Source: Vacuolonema iberomarrocanum LEGE 07170
Lineage (GTDB): Bacteria > Cyanobacteriota > Cyanobacteriia > Elainellales > Elainellaceae
Reading direction: 5' to 3'
Assembly (NCBI GenBank): GCA_015207365.1
Contig: JADEXA010000024.1
Location: forward strand, 1 to 64,000
Length of the DNA stretch: 64,000 nucleotides
Both the position numbers and the translations under genes were made by a program. A model generated the notes under the pieces. It did no database searches. It was not told the origin of the DNA and saw nothing but the letters and a program-made list of their open reading frames with translations. The first letter of the stretch is position 1; each line of letters opens with the position of its first letter. This document shows positions 6,898-15,843 of this stretch, piece by piece.

Positions 6898-9041
6898 AGT
6901 ACACTCTGATTCAGCAATATAGCCAGGAAGACTGTGGAGCCGCCTGTTTGGCCTCTGTAGCGAAGCACCACGGGCGCACCCTGACGCTCAACCGCATCCG
7001 CGAACTGATCGGCACGGGGCGGCTCGGGACAACGCTGCTGGGGTTACGCCGGGGAGCCAATGCCCTGGGCTTTAATGCGCGATCGGCGGTGGCCGCTCCG
7101 GGTATCCTATCCAAACTGAACCACTTTCCCCTCCCCGCCATCTTGCATTGGCAGAGCAAACATTGGGTCTTGCTCTATGGGCAACGGGGCCAGGAGTTTG
7201 TGATCGCCGATCCGGGGGTGGGGGTACGCTACCTCACCGAAGACGAGCTGACCGAGGCCTGGGTCGATCGGGTCATGCTTTTGCTGGAGCCTGACCCCGT
7301 TCGCTTTTTTGCCCAGGATGATGAACCGATTCCTGGCCTTGAACAAATCTGGATGCGGCTGTCGCCCTATCGCGGCATCTTGCTAGAGGCCATGATTTGC
7401 GCTGTTGTGATTGGCCTGCTTTCCCTCGCCTCACCTATCTTTATCCAGATCCTCACCGATGATGTGCTGATTCGGGGCGATACAAGGCTGCTGGCTGGCG
7501 TGCTCACAGCCGTGGTTACGCTGTATCTGATTCGGAGTGCCCTGTCGTTTGTGGCCGAGAATTTGATTGCCAACTTTGCCCAACGGTTGGAATTGGGCTT
7601 TGTGATGGAGTTTGGTCAGCAGATCCTGCGGCTACCGCTGATCTATTACGAAACCCGTCGCAGTGGGGAGGTAGTGAGCCGCCTGAGCGACATTGCCGAG
7701 GTGAACCAGCTGGTTTCAGATATCGTGGTCAGTTTGCCGAGCTCCATCCTCATTGCAGTGGCATCCTTTGGGTTGATGGTGTTCTATAGCTGGAAGCTGA
7801 CGCTGGTCGGGATTTTTGTGGCGATCGCCATGACCCTTTCCACCTTTGTCTTTCAACCCACCCTGCGGCAGCGAACGCGGCGAGCTATGGTGCTGGATAC
7901 CGAAACCCAAGGGGTCTTGGTGGAAGTCTTCAAGGGTGCCCTCACCCTCAAGAGCACCAACGCCGCCCCCCAATTTTGGGACGAGTTGCAGGGGCGCTTT
8001 GGGCGGTTGGCTAACCTGATCTATGGTCTGACCCAGATTAGTATCATCAACAGCACCTTCAGTGACGTTGTCGCCGACATTGGCGGTGCCGTGATGTTGG
8101 GAATGGGCAGTTTGCTGGTGATTCGACAGGAATTGAGCATTGGGCAACTGTTGGCATTTACCACCCTAAACCGCAACATTGTGGGGCTGATGGGCGAGCT
8201 GGTGAGCTATGTAGATGATTGGATTCGGGTGCAAACCGCCAACGCTCGCTTACAAGAAATCGTATCGGCGACCCCCGAAACCTCCATCGGCGAGCAGAGT
8301 AACTGGGTGGCGATCGCCCCAGTCGCCGACGTGACCTGCACCGATCTCACCTTCCATTACCCCGGTCGTGTCGAGCTACTCAAAGACTTTTCGCTGACCT
8401 TACCCGGTGGCCAAGTGATTGGTTTGATTGGGCGATCGGGGTGCGGCAAGAGCACCATCGCCAAAGTCATTGCGGGGTTCTATCCCGTGCAATCGGGCAA
8501 CATCCGCTACGGCCCGTACAACCTGCAAGATATATCTATCGAATGTGTTCGACAGCAAGTGGTCTTGGTACCCCAAGAGACGCACTTTTGGAGCCGCTCT
8601 ATCCTCGACAATTTCCGGCTGGGCGACCCCAACTTACCCTTCGAGCATATTGTGCAAGCCTGCCAGATCACCGGAGCCGATGCCTTTATTAGCCAACTCC
8701 CGGAGAAATATCGCACAACCCTGGGGGAATTTGCGTCGAATCTTTCGGGAGGGCAGAAGCAGCGGTTGGCGATCGCCCGTGCCCTGGTTCAAGATCCCTC
8801 CATCCTCATCCTCGACGAATCGACCAGTGGCCTGGATCCGGTGAGTGAGTCCGAGTTGCTCGACAAACTGCTATGGCATCGGCAAGGCAAAACCACTCTA
8901 CTGATTAGCCATCGCCCCCAGGTCATCAACCGCGCGACTTGGCTCGTCTTCTTTGAAAACAACCAAGTCAAGCAGCAAGGCTCCCCAGCCGACCTCCGCC
9001 AGATCCCTGGCGACCATCTCAATTTCTTGAAAGAGTTCTAG
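6894..9041 (+). CDS. Peptidase-containing (C39) ABC exporter for the arginine-rich peptide
   Basis: Predicted 715 residues from ATG 6894, which overlaps the HopA1 stop; the frame is open further upstream but MKYTLIQQYSQEDCGAAC is the classic start of the family. N-terminal C39 peptidase: Cys14 in QEDCGAACL, His90 in HWVLLYG, Asp106 in IADPG, all catalytic residues present. Then a six-helix membrane domain and a C-terminal ATPase with Walker A GRSGCGKST (K519), signature LSGGQKQRLAIARAL, Walker B ILILDES and H-loop ISHR. The protein should cut the precursor after its GG and export the core. A complete peptidase beside a GG leader strongly supports the substrate assignment. Confidence 0.93.
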   Translation: MKYTLIQQYSQEDCGAACLASVAKHHGRTLTLNRIRELIGTGRLGTTLLGLRRGANALGFNARSAVAAPGILSKLNHFPLPAILHWQSKHWVLLYGQRGQEFVIADPGVGVRYLTEDELTEAWVDRVMLLLEPDPVRFFAQDDEPIPGLEQIWMRLSPYRGILLEAMICAVVIGLLSLASPIFIQILTDDVLIRGDTRLLAGVLTAVVTLYLIRSALSFVAENLIANFAQRLELGFVMEFGQQILRLPLIYYETRRSGEVVSRLSDIAEVNQLVSDIVVSLPSSILIAVASFGLMVFYSWKLTLVGIFVAIAMTLSTFVFQPTLRQRTRRAMVLDTETQGVLVEVFKGALTLKSTNAAPQFWDELQGRFGRLANLIYGLTQISIINSTFSDVVADIGGAVMLGMGSLLVIRQELSIGQLLAFTTLNRNIVGLMGELVSYVDDWIRVQTANARLQEIVSATPETSIGEQSNWVAIAPVADVTCTDLTFHYPGRVELLKDFSLTLPGGQVIGLIGRSGCGKSTIAKVIAGFYPVQSGNIRYGPYNLQDISIECVRQQVVLVPQETHFWSRSILDNFRLGDPNLPFEHIVQACQITGADAFISQLPEKYRTTLGEFASNLSGGQKQRLAIARALVQDPSILILDESTSGLDPVSESELLDKLLWHRQGKTTLLISHRPQVINRATWLVFFENNQVKQQGSPADLRQIPGDHLNFLKEF

Positions 9042-9105
9042 ATTCGGTAACGGTTCCAAGACCTGAGCGATCGCACCCAGCTAGCCCCTCTCCTCTGTCC
9101 TGCCC

Positions 9106-10461
9106 ATGTTGAAGCGCAAACTGTCGAAACGAAAAAAATTAAAAAAATCGTCGAAGCAAGACAACCTTCCAGCCCTGCGCCCGGTGAAGGCAGAGGACTA
9201 TGTCCCCCCCGTGAGTCACTGGATGATGTGGAGTGGGTTTGTGTTGGTGGGGGGCTTGGGCATCGGGATTTTCCTGGCCTCTGTTATCCGCTACAACGTC
9301 ACCGTTCGCGCATCGGCTAGCATTCGCCCCGCTGGAGAGGTGCGGTTGGTGCAGGCAGAACTAGATGGCACCATCGAACGGATTGATGTCGCCCCCAATC
9401 AGACGGTGCAGCGAGGCGAGGCAATCGCCTATTTAGATGCCTCTCGCCTGGAAACCCAGCGCGACCAACTGCAAAATACCCTGCGGCAAACCCAGCAGCA
9501 ACTCATCCAGATGAATGCCCAGATCCAGTTTTTGGAAGCGCAGATTGCAGCGGAGGGGCGATCGCGCGACCAAGCCCTCTCGGTGGCTCAAGCCGAATTA
9601 CGGCGCGGGGAGCAAGAACTGGCCGAACGGCAAGCAACCGCCCAGGCCGATCTCGCGGAGGCGGAAGCCGCGCTAGAGTTTGCCCAAACCGAGATGCAGC
9701 GTTATGCACAACTGGTGGGTTCAGGAGCCATATCGCAGTTGCAGTTCGAAGAAAAACAGGCGGCGGTCAGAACCGCTGAGGCGCAACTCGCGCGGGCACA
9801 GGCCGCCGTCAACCCAACCAATGCATCGGTGGCGATCGCCCAAGAGCAGATTGGCCAACAAGCCGCCACCGGAGCCGCCACCCTGGCCAACCTCAACCGC
9901 GAGCGCGAAGCCCTGGTTCAACTGCGGGTGCAATTGCAAGACCAACTGCTCCAACAACAAACCGAGCTACAAAGGGCGGAGGCCGACCTGGCCAAAACCA
10001 TCATCCGCGCCACCAGCGATGGCGTGATTTTGCAACTAACCCTGCGCAATGTGGATCAAATCATCCGCAGTGGCGATACGGTGGCCGAAATTGCCCCCGA
10101 CCAAGCTAGCCTGGTGATCAAAGCCCAGGTCAATCCCCAGTTCATCCAACGGGTAGAGGTGGGGCAGGTGGCACAGATGCGAGTCTCAGCCTGCCCCTAT
10201 CCTGACTACGGTGTTCTGACCGGAGAAGTAATCGCTGTTTCCCCAGATGTTATAACGGCATCATCCGGTACAACTGATGCCCCAACAGCTCAACGCTCTT
10301 ACTACGAAGTGTCAATCGAGCCCAATGCCCCTGCACTGGTGAGGGGCGATCGCACCTGCCCCCTGCAATCTGGGATGCAAGCCGAGGCCAGCATCGTCTC
10401 GCGTACCGAAACACCGATGATGTTTCTCCTCCGACGCGCACGTCTCTGGGTCAACCTATAA
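9106..10461 (+). CDS. HlyD-family periplasmic adaptor of the peptide exporter
   Basis: Predicted 451 residues: a very basic cytoplasmic tip (KRKLSKRKKLKKSSK), one transmembrane helix at about 41-61, a biotinyl-lipoyl half, a long coiled-coil hairpin rich in Gln, Ala and Glu (about 105-310), and the second lipoyl/beta-barrel half. It links the C39 exporter to an outer-membrane TolC-like channel, which is not in this window. It begins 64 bp after the exporter. This completes an export apparatus of type I design for the arginine-rich product. Confidence 0.88.
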   Translation: MLKRKLSKRKKLKKSSKQDNLPALRPVKAEDYVPPVSHWMMWSGFVLVGGLGIGIFLASVIRYNVTVRASASIRPAGEVRLVQAELDGTIERIDVAPNQTVQRGEAIAYLDASRLETQRDQLQNTLRQTQQQLIQMNAQIQFLEAQIAAEGRSRDQALSVAQAELRRGEQELAERQATAQADLAEAEAALEFAQTEMQRYAQLVGSGAISQLQFEEKQAAVRTAEAQLARAQAAVNPTNASVAIAQEQIGQQAATGAATLANLNREREALVQLRVQLQDQLLQQQTELQRAEADLAKTIIRATSDGVILQLTLRNVDQIIRSGDTVAEIAPDQASLVIKAQVNPQFIQRVEVGQVAQMRVSACPYPDYGVLTGEVIAVSPDVITASSGTTDAPTAQRSYYEVSIEPNAPALVRGDRTCPLQSGMQAEASIVSRTETPMMFLLRRARLWVNL

Positions 10462-10490
10462 GCCCGAATCCGACTGGCGAACCTCAGTAC

Positions 10491-10533
10491 TATTTTATTG
10501 AAAGCCATGCGGCGCATGGCTTTCAATAAAATA
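10491..10533. repeat. Palindrome (20-bp arms) after the peptide operon
   Basis: Perfect inverted arms 10491-10510 and 10514-10533 (inner end GCCATGC) around a 3-bp centre, 29 bp after the HlyD stop. It can act as a transcription terminator. It directly abuts repeat family 3 copy a, and both are enclosed by the inverted pair CCTCAGTACTAT (10482-10493) and ATAGTACTGAGG (10624-10635), suggesting nested insertion. Confidence 0.8.
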
Positions 10534-10626
10534 TAGCGGTGTGCAACCGCATTAAGCACAGCAACGGTTGTGTGGGGCGCGGCGCGCCCCACACAACCGT
10601 TCTTAACTAACGCGCATAGCGCTATA
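10532..10626 (+). repeat. Palindromic repeat family 3, copy a (95 bp)
   Basis: 95-bp element with termini TATAGCG and CGCTATA and a GC-rich central palindrome (CGGTTGTGTGGGGC...GCCCCACACAACCG). Near-identical 95-bp copies occur at 20987-21081 and, inverted, at 42089-42183. It has no coding potential and sits between convergent transcription units. It resembles a small non-autonomous palindromic element. Confidence 0.85.
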
Positions 10627-10654
10627 GTACTGAGGTTTAAGAACTTGAAAATCG

Positions 10655-11062
10655 TTAGACATCGACCTCATCACTGGGTATCTCTATCGGCGTTCCAATC
10701 CGTAGGCGATGACCATCGGGATCTTCAACGTTCATCTCGCGCATTCCCCAGGGGAAATTGGTGGGGGCTTGACGAATAATGGCTCCTTGCGCCTGATAGG
10801 TCTCGTACAATGCATCAACATTATCGACAAAGATGGACATCCATGTGCCAGATTGCCCCTGGGCTCCTTCACACAGAAATATACAAACACCCCCTCGCGA
10901 AACGGATGCGAAGGTTGGTGGTTCTCCCCAGTCCCAATCTTTTGCAAATCCCAGACGATTGACATAATAGTCAATGCTTTCAGAAATACGTTTGACATTA
11001 AGAATAGGTGTTAAGCCCTCAAACTTACATTGAGACGCTGTTTTACTGAGAGTCTCTGCCAT
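10655..11062 (-). CDS. VOC superfamily (glyoxalase/bleomycin-resistance fold) protein
   Basis: About 135 residues if read from the ATG at 11062, which has GGAGG 5 bp upstream; the frame stays open to 11209 but that extension runs through a palindrome and is not coding. The paired beta-alpha-beta-beta-beta modules of the VOC fold are visible, with LTPILNVKRISESIDYYV near the start and MREMNVEDPDGHRLRIGTP at the end (the D-P-D-G-H and Glu positions are the usual metal or substrate edge). Similar small proteins bind or inactivate hydrophobic compounds or act as dioxygenase-like enzymes. It lies downstream of another VOC gene in the same orientation, and both interrupt the iron locus. Confidence 0.8.
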   Translation of the reverse strand: MAETLSKTASQCKFEGLTPILNVKRISESIDYYVNRLGFAKDWDWGEPPTFASVSRGGVCIFLCEGAQGQSGTWMSIFVDNVDALYETYQAQGAIIRQAPTNFPWGMREMNVEDPDGHRLRIGTPIEIPSDEVDV

Positions 11063-11118
11063 CATTACCTCCAGTTTTTTAAGTAGATTAACAAGATAGT
11101 CGGCGTTGCTGGTTGGGG

Positions 11119-11175
11119 GTATGAATTTTTTTCGAGGAAGGGTACAGCGCACCCCTCCTCGAAAAAAATTCATAC
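11119..11175. repeat. Palindrome between the two VOC genes
   Basis: Inverted arms starting GTATGAATTTTTTTCGAGGA and ending in its complement, about 25 bp each around an ACAGCGC centre, with one or two mismatches. It lies between the stop of the upstream VOC gene (11219) and the start of the downstream one (11062), so it could uncouple their expression. Confidence 0.75.
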
Positions 11176-11218
11176 TTGGATCCTGCATCACTAGATAGTC
11201 TACGAGCAAGATGCTGGT

Positions 11219-11587
11219 TCAGGTACTAACGGCATTGGTAAATGTCAGCCGATTCCCGAAGGGATCGCTAACTGACATATCTCGGGAATCCCAAGGTGTT
11301 TCTTCTATCCCTGGCCGTGCATTTTGATAACGCTTCGCCATGAGGTCGGTATGAAACGCCTCCAATTCATCCGTCTCAATGCGCATTGCCGCTCCTGGGC
11401 AACAGTCTCCATGGTGTTCCGACAAATGAAGAACACAGCCATCTTTGGAAACTTGCATATAAAGGGGCATGCCATCTGCAAAACGATGCTCCCAATCAAC
11501 ACTAAAACCCAGAAAATCTACATAAAATTCCTTCGCTTTCGCTTCATCAAAGATGCGCAAGATCGGTGTTGCCTTTGCAAAACTCAT
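11219..11587 (-). CDS. VOC family / bleomycin-resistance-like protein
   Basis: Predicted 122 residues, the usual length for a single-chain VOC dimer subunit. Begins MSFAKATPILRIFDEAKAKE, a typical start of glyoxalase-like proteins, and ends with DMSVSDPFGNRLTFTN, the conserved C-terminal strand. A GGGAG site lies 9 bp before the ATG. Function within the family is open (drug binding, lyase or isomerase). The gene and its neighbour point opposite to the surrounding iron-uptake genes. A role in immunity or in handling the peptide product is possible but has no direct support. Confidence 0.82.
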   Translation of the reverse strand: MSFAKATPILRIFDEAKAKEFYVDFLGFSVDWEHRFADGMPLYMQVSKDGCVLHLSEHHGDCCPGAAMRIETDELEAFHTDLMAKRYQNARPGIEETPWDSRDMSVSDPFGNRLTFTNAVST

Positions 11588-12039
11588 AGCAAAATACTCC
11601 CTTACTCAATTATCAAAATCGAATGAGCAGACAAGCAGACATATAGAAACCTCCAAAGTAATACACATATACTAATTTTGATTTTCTCTGTCAAGGGTGG
11701 ACGTTGACCGATCGCACGAAATTCCATTTATTGACCTTTTTTGAGTCGCACGTCCTTGGCCTGGGCAACCATAGGCTCGGAGCAACCAACGGCTCAACTT
11801 GTCGCGATCGCTGCCTACCCCTTCAATCGCTGAGACCAATTGACACCGCCTTGATTCCACCGAAAATCTTCCCGCATTAACTTGCTGGGTCATCCTCAAA
11901 AGGTAATGATTTTTGGGAGTGCGGGGCAGCGCCCGCACCCCCAAAAATCATTACCTCCACACCATTGCCACTTGCTGAAATAGACAACACAGGCTTAGGA
12001 TTAGTGGGAATCTTTCTTATCAAGCAGGGTACGCTCACT
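11588..12039. other. Intergenic stretch with one strong palindrome
   Basis: No convincing gene. The first part (11588-11690) is the likely promoter region of the reverse-strand VOC pair. The middle (11700-11880) has HIP1 sites but no recognisable reading frame. The last part holds the palindrome described separately, immediately before the permease gene. The frame that enters the permease is open from 11965 but its first codons lie just beyond the palindrome and look non-coding. Confidence 0.5.
11902..11955. repeat. Palindrome upstream of the FecCD permease gene
   Basis: 54-bp near-perfect inverted repeat, arms beginning GGTAATGATTTTTGGG and closing around AGC. It stands about 85 bp before the probable permease start and separates the inserted block (peptide operon plus VOC genes) from the rest of the iron locus. 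Confidence 0.8.
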
Positions 12040-13068
12040 GTGTCAGTTGTGACAGCTCGGCAACAACCAAACCGCTCGCGAACAGCTCTGTTGGCCGGAG
12101 GCATTGGTTTGGCCATGTTTCTCTTGCTGCTGTGCTTTATGGCAAGCATTGCCCTGGGCGTGGCTGATATTGGCCCCGACGATATCCTGCAAGCCTTTAC
12201 CCAACCGGATGGCTCGACAGAACATCTCATTATTCGCACGGTTCGGGTACCGCGCTCCATCACGGCGCTCTTGGTAGGGGCAGCGGTGGCGGTGGCGGGA
12301 GCCATCATGCAGGGTCTCACCCGCAATCCCCTGGCCGATCCAGGCATCCTTGGCATCAACGCCGGAGCCGCGCTGGCCGTGGTGATGGCCGTCTTCTGGC
12401 TCAATGCCGCGTCCCTAAGCGTATATGCCGGGTTTGCCCTTGTCGGAGCCGCGATCGCCGCTGTCACGGTGTACGGCTTAGGGTCACTGGGGCGCGGGGG
12501 GCTAACGCCGCTGAATTTGACCATTGCCGGAGCTGCCCTCACCGCCCTGGTATCCTCGCTAACGACAGCCATTCTCATTCTTAGCCAGCGGACCTTAGAA
12601 GAAATTCGCTTTTGGCTGGCCGGGTCTGTCGCCGGGCGCGATATGGATCTGGTCGTGCAGGCCTTGCCTTACCTGACCCTCGGGTTGGGTATAGGGCTGT
12701 TGATGGGCAAACAGCTCACAACCCTGAGTCTCGGGGAATCGATCGCTCAAGGGTTAGGACAGAAAACTGCTTGGGTCAAAGGCGTCGCGGCTGCGAGTGT
12801 CGTGCTCCTGGCTGGGGGTTCAGTGGCGATCGCTGGCCCCATCGGGTTCATCGGGCTGATCGTACCCCACATCGTTCGGTTTTGGGCGGGAGCAGACTAC
12901 CGCTGGATTTTGCCTTACTCCGCCATTGTCGGAGCCATTTTGTTACTGCTTGCCGACATCCTTGCCCGGCTGATCATTCAGCCCCAAGAACTCCCCGTCG
13001 GCATCGTCATGCCCCTACTCGGTGCGCCATTCTTTATCTATCTCACACGCTCCAAAATCAAGCGATAG
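12040..13068 (+). CDS. FecCD-family iron-siderophore ABC permease
   Basis: Integral membrane permease of about 342 residues that forms half of the inner-membrane channel for ferric siderophore. GTG 12040 is chosen because it leaves a short basic stretch ([10 protein letters not shown]) before the first helix; the frame is open to a TTG at 11965, and the true start is uncertain. Family landmarks: [40 protein letters not shown], and the C-terminal [19 protein letters not shown] coupling helix that contacts the ATPase. Nine to ten membrane segments are visible. It pairs with the next permease and the FecE protein at 14849. Confidence 0.92.
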   Translation: MSVVTARQQPNRSRTALLAGGIGLAMFLLLLCFMASIALGVADIGPDDILQAFTQPDGSTEHLIIRTVRVPRSITALLVGAAVAVAGAIMQGLTRNPLADPGILGINAGAALAVVMAVFWLNAASLSVYAGFALVGAAIAAVTVYGLGSLGRGGLTPLNLTIAGAALTALVSSLTTAILILSQRTLEEIRFWLAGSVAGRDMDLVVQALPYLTLGLGIGLLMGKQLTTLSLGESIAQGLGQKTAWVKGVAAASVVLLAGGSVAIAGPIGFIGLIVPHIVRFWAGADYRWILPYSAIVGAILLLLADILARLIIQPQELPVGIVMPLLGAPFFIYLTRSKIKR

Positions 13069-13159
13069 CAACCTTCAACAGGCAGAAAGCAGACAAACTC
13101 GAAACTCAAAACTCAAAACGACCCACCTCCCACTCATCCCCCATCCACTCCTCCAGCCA

Positions 13160-14227
13160 ATGCCTCTCCCCAAACCCTTGTTTAAGAAGACAGATAGATG
13201 GTTCATCTTCCGCCTAGATAACCTATCGCTGCGGCTAGATCTCCGCGTACCAGGGGTCATGCTGGGACTCATGCTCGTAACCTTAGCCGCCATGGTCTGG
13301 AGCGTCAGCCAGGGAGAATATCCGGTGCCACCCCAGGATGTGATTCGGACGATTCTTGGGGTACCGACAGACAACCCAGACTATGTATTTGTGGTCAACA
13401 CCCTGCGACTGCCCCGCACCCTAGTGGCGTGGGAAGTAGGCATGGCGTTGGCGATCGCAGGCACGCTAACCCAGGGCATTACCCGCAATCCCCTGGCGGC
13501 ACCCGGCATTATCGGGGTCAATGCCGGAGCTGCTCTCGCGGCGGTGAGCTTGATTGTGGTCTTCCCCGCTGTCCCCATTGCTGTTCTCCCCCTCGCCGCC
13601 TTTAGTGGGGCGCTGACTGTGGCCGCACTGATTTATCTGCTGGCCTGGAAAGACGGCAGTTCTCCTATCCGGCTGATTCTAGTAGGGGTGGGCTTTAGCC
13701 TAATTGCGGGTGCCCTGACCAACTTGCTGGTAACTTTTGGCAATATTAATGATGTAAGCCAGGCGCTCGTGTGGTTAGCGGGCAGCGTGTATGGGCGCAG
13801 TTGGCCACAGGTTGTAGCCTTCACTCCCTGGTTAGTTGCGTTTGGGCTGCTGTCGCTGTTCCTCAGCCGGGAACTGAATGCGTTGCAATTGGGGGACGAC
13901 TTGGCTCGCAGCTTGGGCAGCCGCCTAGAATGGCAGCGCGGGTGGCTCCTCCTCAGCAGTGTTGCCCTAGCGGGCTCAGCCGTTGCGACAGCAGGGGGCA
14001 TCAGCTTTGTCGGCTTGATGGCTCCGCACATGGCGCGACAAATCATTGGCCCCTCACACGAGAGTCTTGTGCCAGTAGCTGCATTGACGGGGGGCGCATT
14101 GGTGGTGGTGGCTGACTTGATTGGGCGGCTGCTATTCTCCCCAATTGAGTTGCCCTGCGGCATCATTACCGCGATTGTGGGCGCACCCTACTTTTTATAT
14201 CTCCTCATTCGCACTCGGCGAACGTAA
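13160..14227 (+). CDS. FecCD-family iron-siderophore ABC permease (second subunit)
   Basis: Predicted 355 residues from ATG 13160. It carries the same landmarks as the first permease: LRLPRTLVAWEVGMALAIAG, GITRNPLAAPGIIGVNAGAA and GGISFVGLMAPHMARQIIG. The two would form the heterodimeric channel. The 91-bp gap before it is a low-complexity C/T-rich tract with ACTCAAA repeats, like the tract at the very start of the window; such tracts are common between cyanobacterial genes. Upstream codons in the same frame lie inside that tract and are not conserved, so the later ATG is preferred. Confidence 0.93.
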   Translation: MPLPKPLFKKTDRWFIFRLDNLSLRLDLRVPGVMLGLMLVTLAAMVWSVSQGEYPVPPQDVIRTILGVPTDNPDYVFVVNTLRLPRTLVAWEVGMALAIAGTLTQGITRNPLAAPGIIGVNAGAALAAVSLIVVFPAVPIAVLPLAAFSGALTVAALIYLLAWKDGSSPIRLILVGVGFSLIAGALTNLLVTFGNINDVSQALVWLAGSVYGRSWPQVVAFTPWLVAFGLLSLFLSRELNALQLGDDLARSLGSRLEWQRGWLLLSSVALAGSAVATAGGISFVGLMAPHMARQIIGPSHESLVPVAALTGGALVVVADLIGRLLFSPIELPCGIITAIVGAPYFLYLLIRTRRT

Positions 14228-14322
14228 GCGATCGCCTCAATAGCGTAATATCCAAACATCCGCTGAATCTACAGCACAGCTAAACATTCACCCTTAGCAC
14301 CCTTCCTTGACTAGGAGTATCT

Positions 14323-14757
14323 ATGAAAGACCTCGATATCGAAAGCACAACCAAGCTACTCAATCGAGTGATGGAGTTTGAGTTGGCTGGCGTTGTCCGC
14401 TATACCCATTACGCCCTCATGGTGACGGGTCCAAACCGCATTCCAATTGTGGATTTCTTTAAGGCCCAGGCCAATGAGTCGCTGCTGCATGCCCAAGAAG
14501 CGGGGGAAATTCTCACAGGGTTAGAAGGGCATCCGAGTCAACAAATTGCGGCGATCGAAGAGACCCATCAACATTCCGTCCGCGACCTGCTGCAAGAAAG
14601 CCTTAACCATGAGCAAAAAGCCTTAGCCATGTATAAAGAGCTGTTAGGTGTAGTCGAAGATGCCAGCATCTATTTAGAGGAATATACCCGCACCAAAATC
14701 GGTCAGGAAGAACTCCATAATCTTGAAATCAAAAAAATGCTGCGCGACTTTAGTTAG
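14323..14757 (+). CDS. Bacterioferritin-like diiron protein
   Basis: Predicted 144-residue four-helix bundle of the ferritin superfamily. Carboxylate/His positions for a diiron site are present: Glu18/Glu20 in MEFELAGVVRY, Glu52 and His56 in NESLLHAQEA, Glu97 in LNHEQKALAMY, and Glu129-x-x-His132 in QEELHNLE. Slightly shorter than classical bacterioferritin. It may store iron delivered by the transporter or act as an oxidoreductase. Located between the permease genes and their ATPase on the same strand, with AGGAG about 8 bp before the ATG, which links it to iron handling. Confidence 0.85.
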   Translation: MKDLDIESTTKLLNRVMEFELAGVVRYTHYALMVTGPNRIPIVDFFKAQANESLLHAQEAGEILTGLEGHPSQQIAAIEETHQHSVRDLLQESLNHEQKALAMYKELLGVVEDASIYLEEYTRTKIGQEELHNLEIKKMLRDFS

Positions 14758-14848
14758 CCGCTCAGGGGCATCGCCATGGGTGTAGCCCAATTTGCTGCAT
14801 GTATGGCATGTCAAAACGCACATCGAAAGCAATATTTTTCTACCCACA

Positions 14849-15661
14849 ATGTTTGATCTTGCAACTCACATTGCCCTTACCACCCGTAAATTAACCCTGG
14901 CCTACGATAGCGAAGCCATTATCAACTCGCTTGATCTGGCCATCCCCGCTGGCAAAATCACGGTGCTTGTAGGGCCAAACGGTTGCGGTAAATCGACGCT
15001 AATCAAAGGATTGGGGCGACTGCTTAAGCCCAAAGGCGGAACGGTCTATCTCGACAGTGCTTCAATTTTTAGCCTGCCGACCAAGGTTGTCGCCAAAAAG
15101 CTTGGGTTGTTGCCGCAAGGCCCAACGGCTCCGGAAGGGCTAACGGTACGAGAATTGGTCGCCCAGGGGCGCTATCCCCATCAGAACTGGCTTCAACAAT
15201 GGAGCGAAGAAGATGAACATCACGTTGAAGCCGCCCTGGCCATTACAGAATTAAAGGACTTAGCAACACGCCCCATCGATAGCCTTTCGGGTGGCCAGCG
15301 CCAACGGGCTTGGATCGCGATGACGCTGGCTCAAAACACCCAGATTTTGCTGTTGGATGAACCAACAACCTTCCTGGATCTGGCGCATCAAATTGAGGTG
15401 CTCGATCTCCTCTACGACCTCAATCAACGGGAAGGGCGCACCATTGTAATGGTGCTACATGACCTCAACCAGGCTTGCCGTTATGGGGATTACTTGATTG
15501 CGATGAAAGAAGGACAGGTCTATGCTCAAGGGGTGCCACAAGAGGTGATGACCGAGCCCCTAGTGCGCGATGTTTTTGGTCTAGACTGTCGCATCGTTAA
15601 TGATCCCGTCGCTGGCACTCCCCTATGCATCCCGATTGGGCGCAAGGTGGCAGTTCAGTAG
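14849..15661 (+). CDS. Iron-siderophore ABC transporter ATPase (FecE-like)
   Basis: Cytoplasmic ATPase of about 270 residues that drives the FecCD permeases. Walker [10 protein letters not shown] (42-50), signature [12 protein letters not shown], Walker [13 protein letters not shown] and switch [13 protein letters not shown] are all intact and match the siderophore (FhuC/FecE) subfamily. ATG 14849 is preferred; an upstream ATG at 14792 adds 19 residues with no family counterpart. It completes the importer: receptor, binding protein, two permeases and this ATPase, although a separate peptide operon lies within the locus. Confidence 0.92.
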   Translation: MFDLATHIALTTRKLTLAYDSEAIINSLDLAIPAGKITVLVGPNGCGKSTLIKGLGRLLKPKGGTVYLDSASIFSLPTKVVAKKLGLLPQGPTAPEGLTVRELVAQGRYPHQNWLQQWSEEDEHHVEAALAITELKDLATRPIDSLSGGQRQRAWIAMTLAQNTQILLLDEPTTFLDLAHQIEVLDLLYDLNQREGRTIVMVLHDLNQACRYGDYLIAMKEGQVYAQGVPQEVMTEPLVRDVFGLDCRIVNDPVAGTPLCIPIGRKVAVQ

Positions 15662-15843
15662 GCTCGCCCCGTCTATCTCTAGGATGACCAAACATAATTG
15701 AGAGGCAGAACGAGGGTTTGCATCGCTCCTGGATTTCAAAAAATATGCAGGATCACGTCACTTTCGGGCTGAAGGAATAAATAATCTACTCAAAGCCATG
15801 CTTGCTCACAATCCAGTCCTTGCGTTCATCCATTCCGTAACCA

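Noticed and set aside
10655..11209. Longer form of the VOC gene (184 residues)
   Set aside because: The extra 49 codons cross a palindrome and have no family match, while the internal ATG pair has GGAGG at the right distance.
11877..12578. 233-codon reverse frame opposite the first FecCD gene
   Set aside because: Shadow of a GC-rich membrane-protein gene; composition (Ala, Pro, Thr, Arg) and lack of motifs argue against coding.
14323..14757. Ferritin-like protein considered as Dps
   Set aside because: The carboxylates lie within each four-helix bundle (E-x-x-H pairs of bacterioferritin type), not at the Dps dimer interface pattern.
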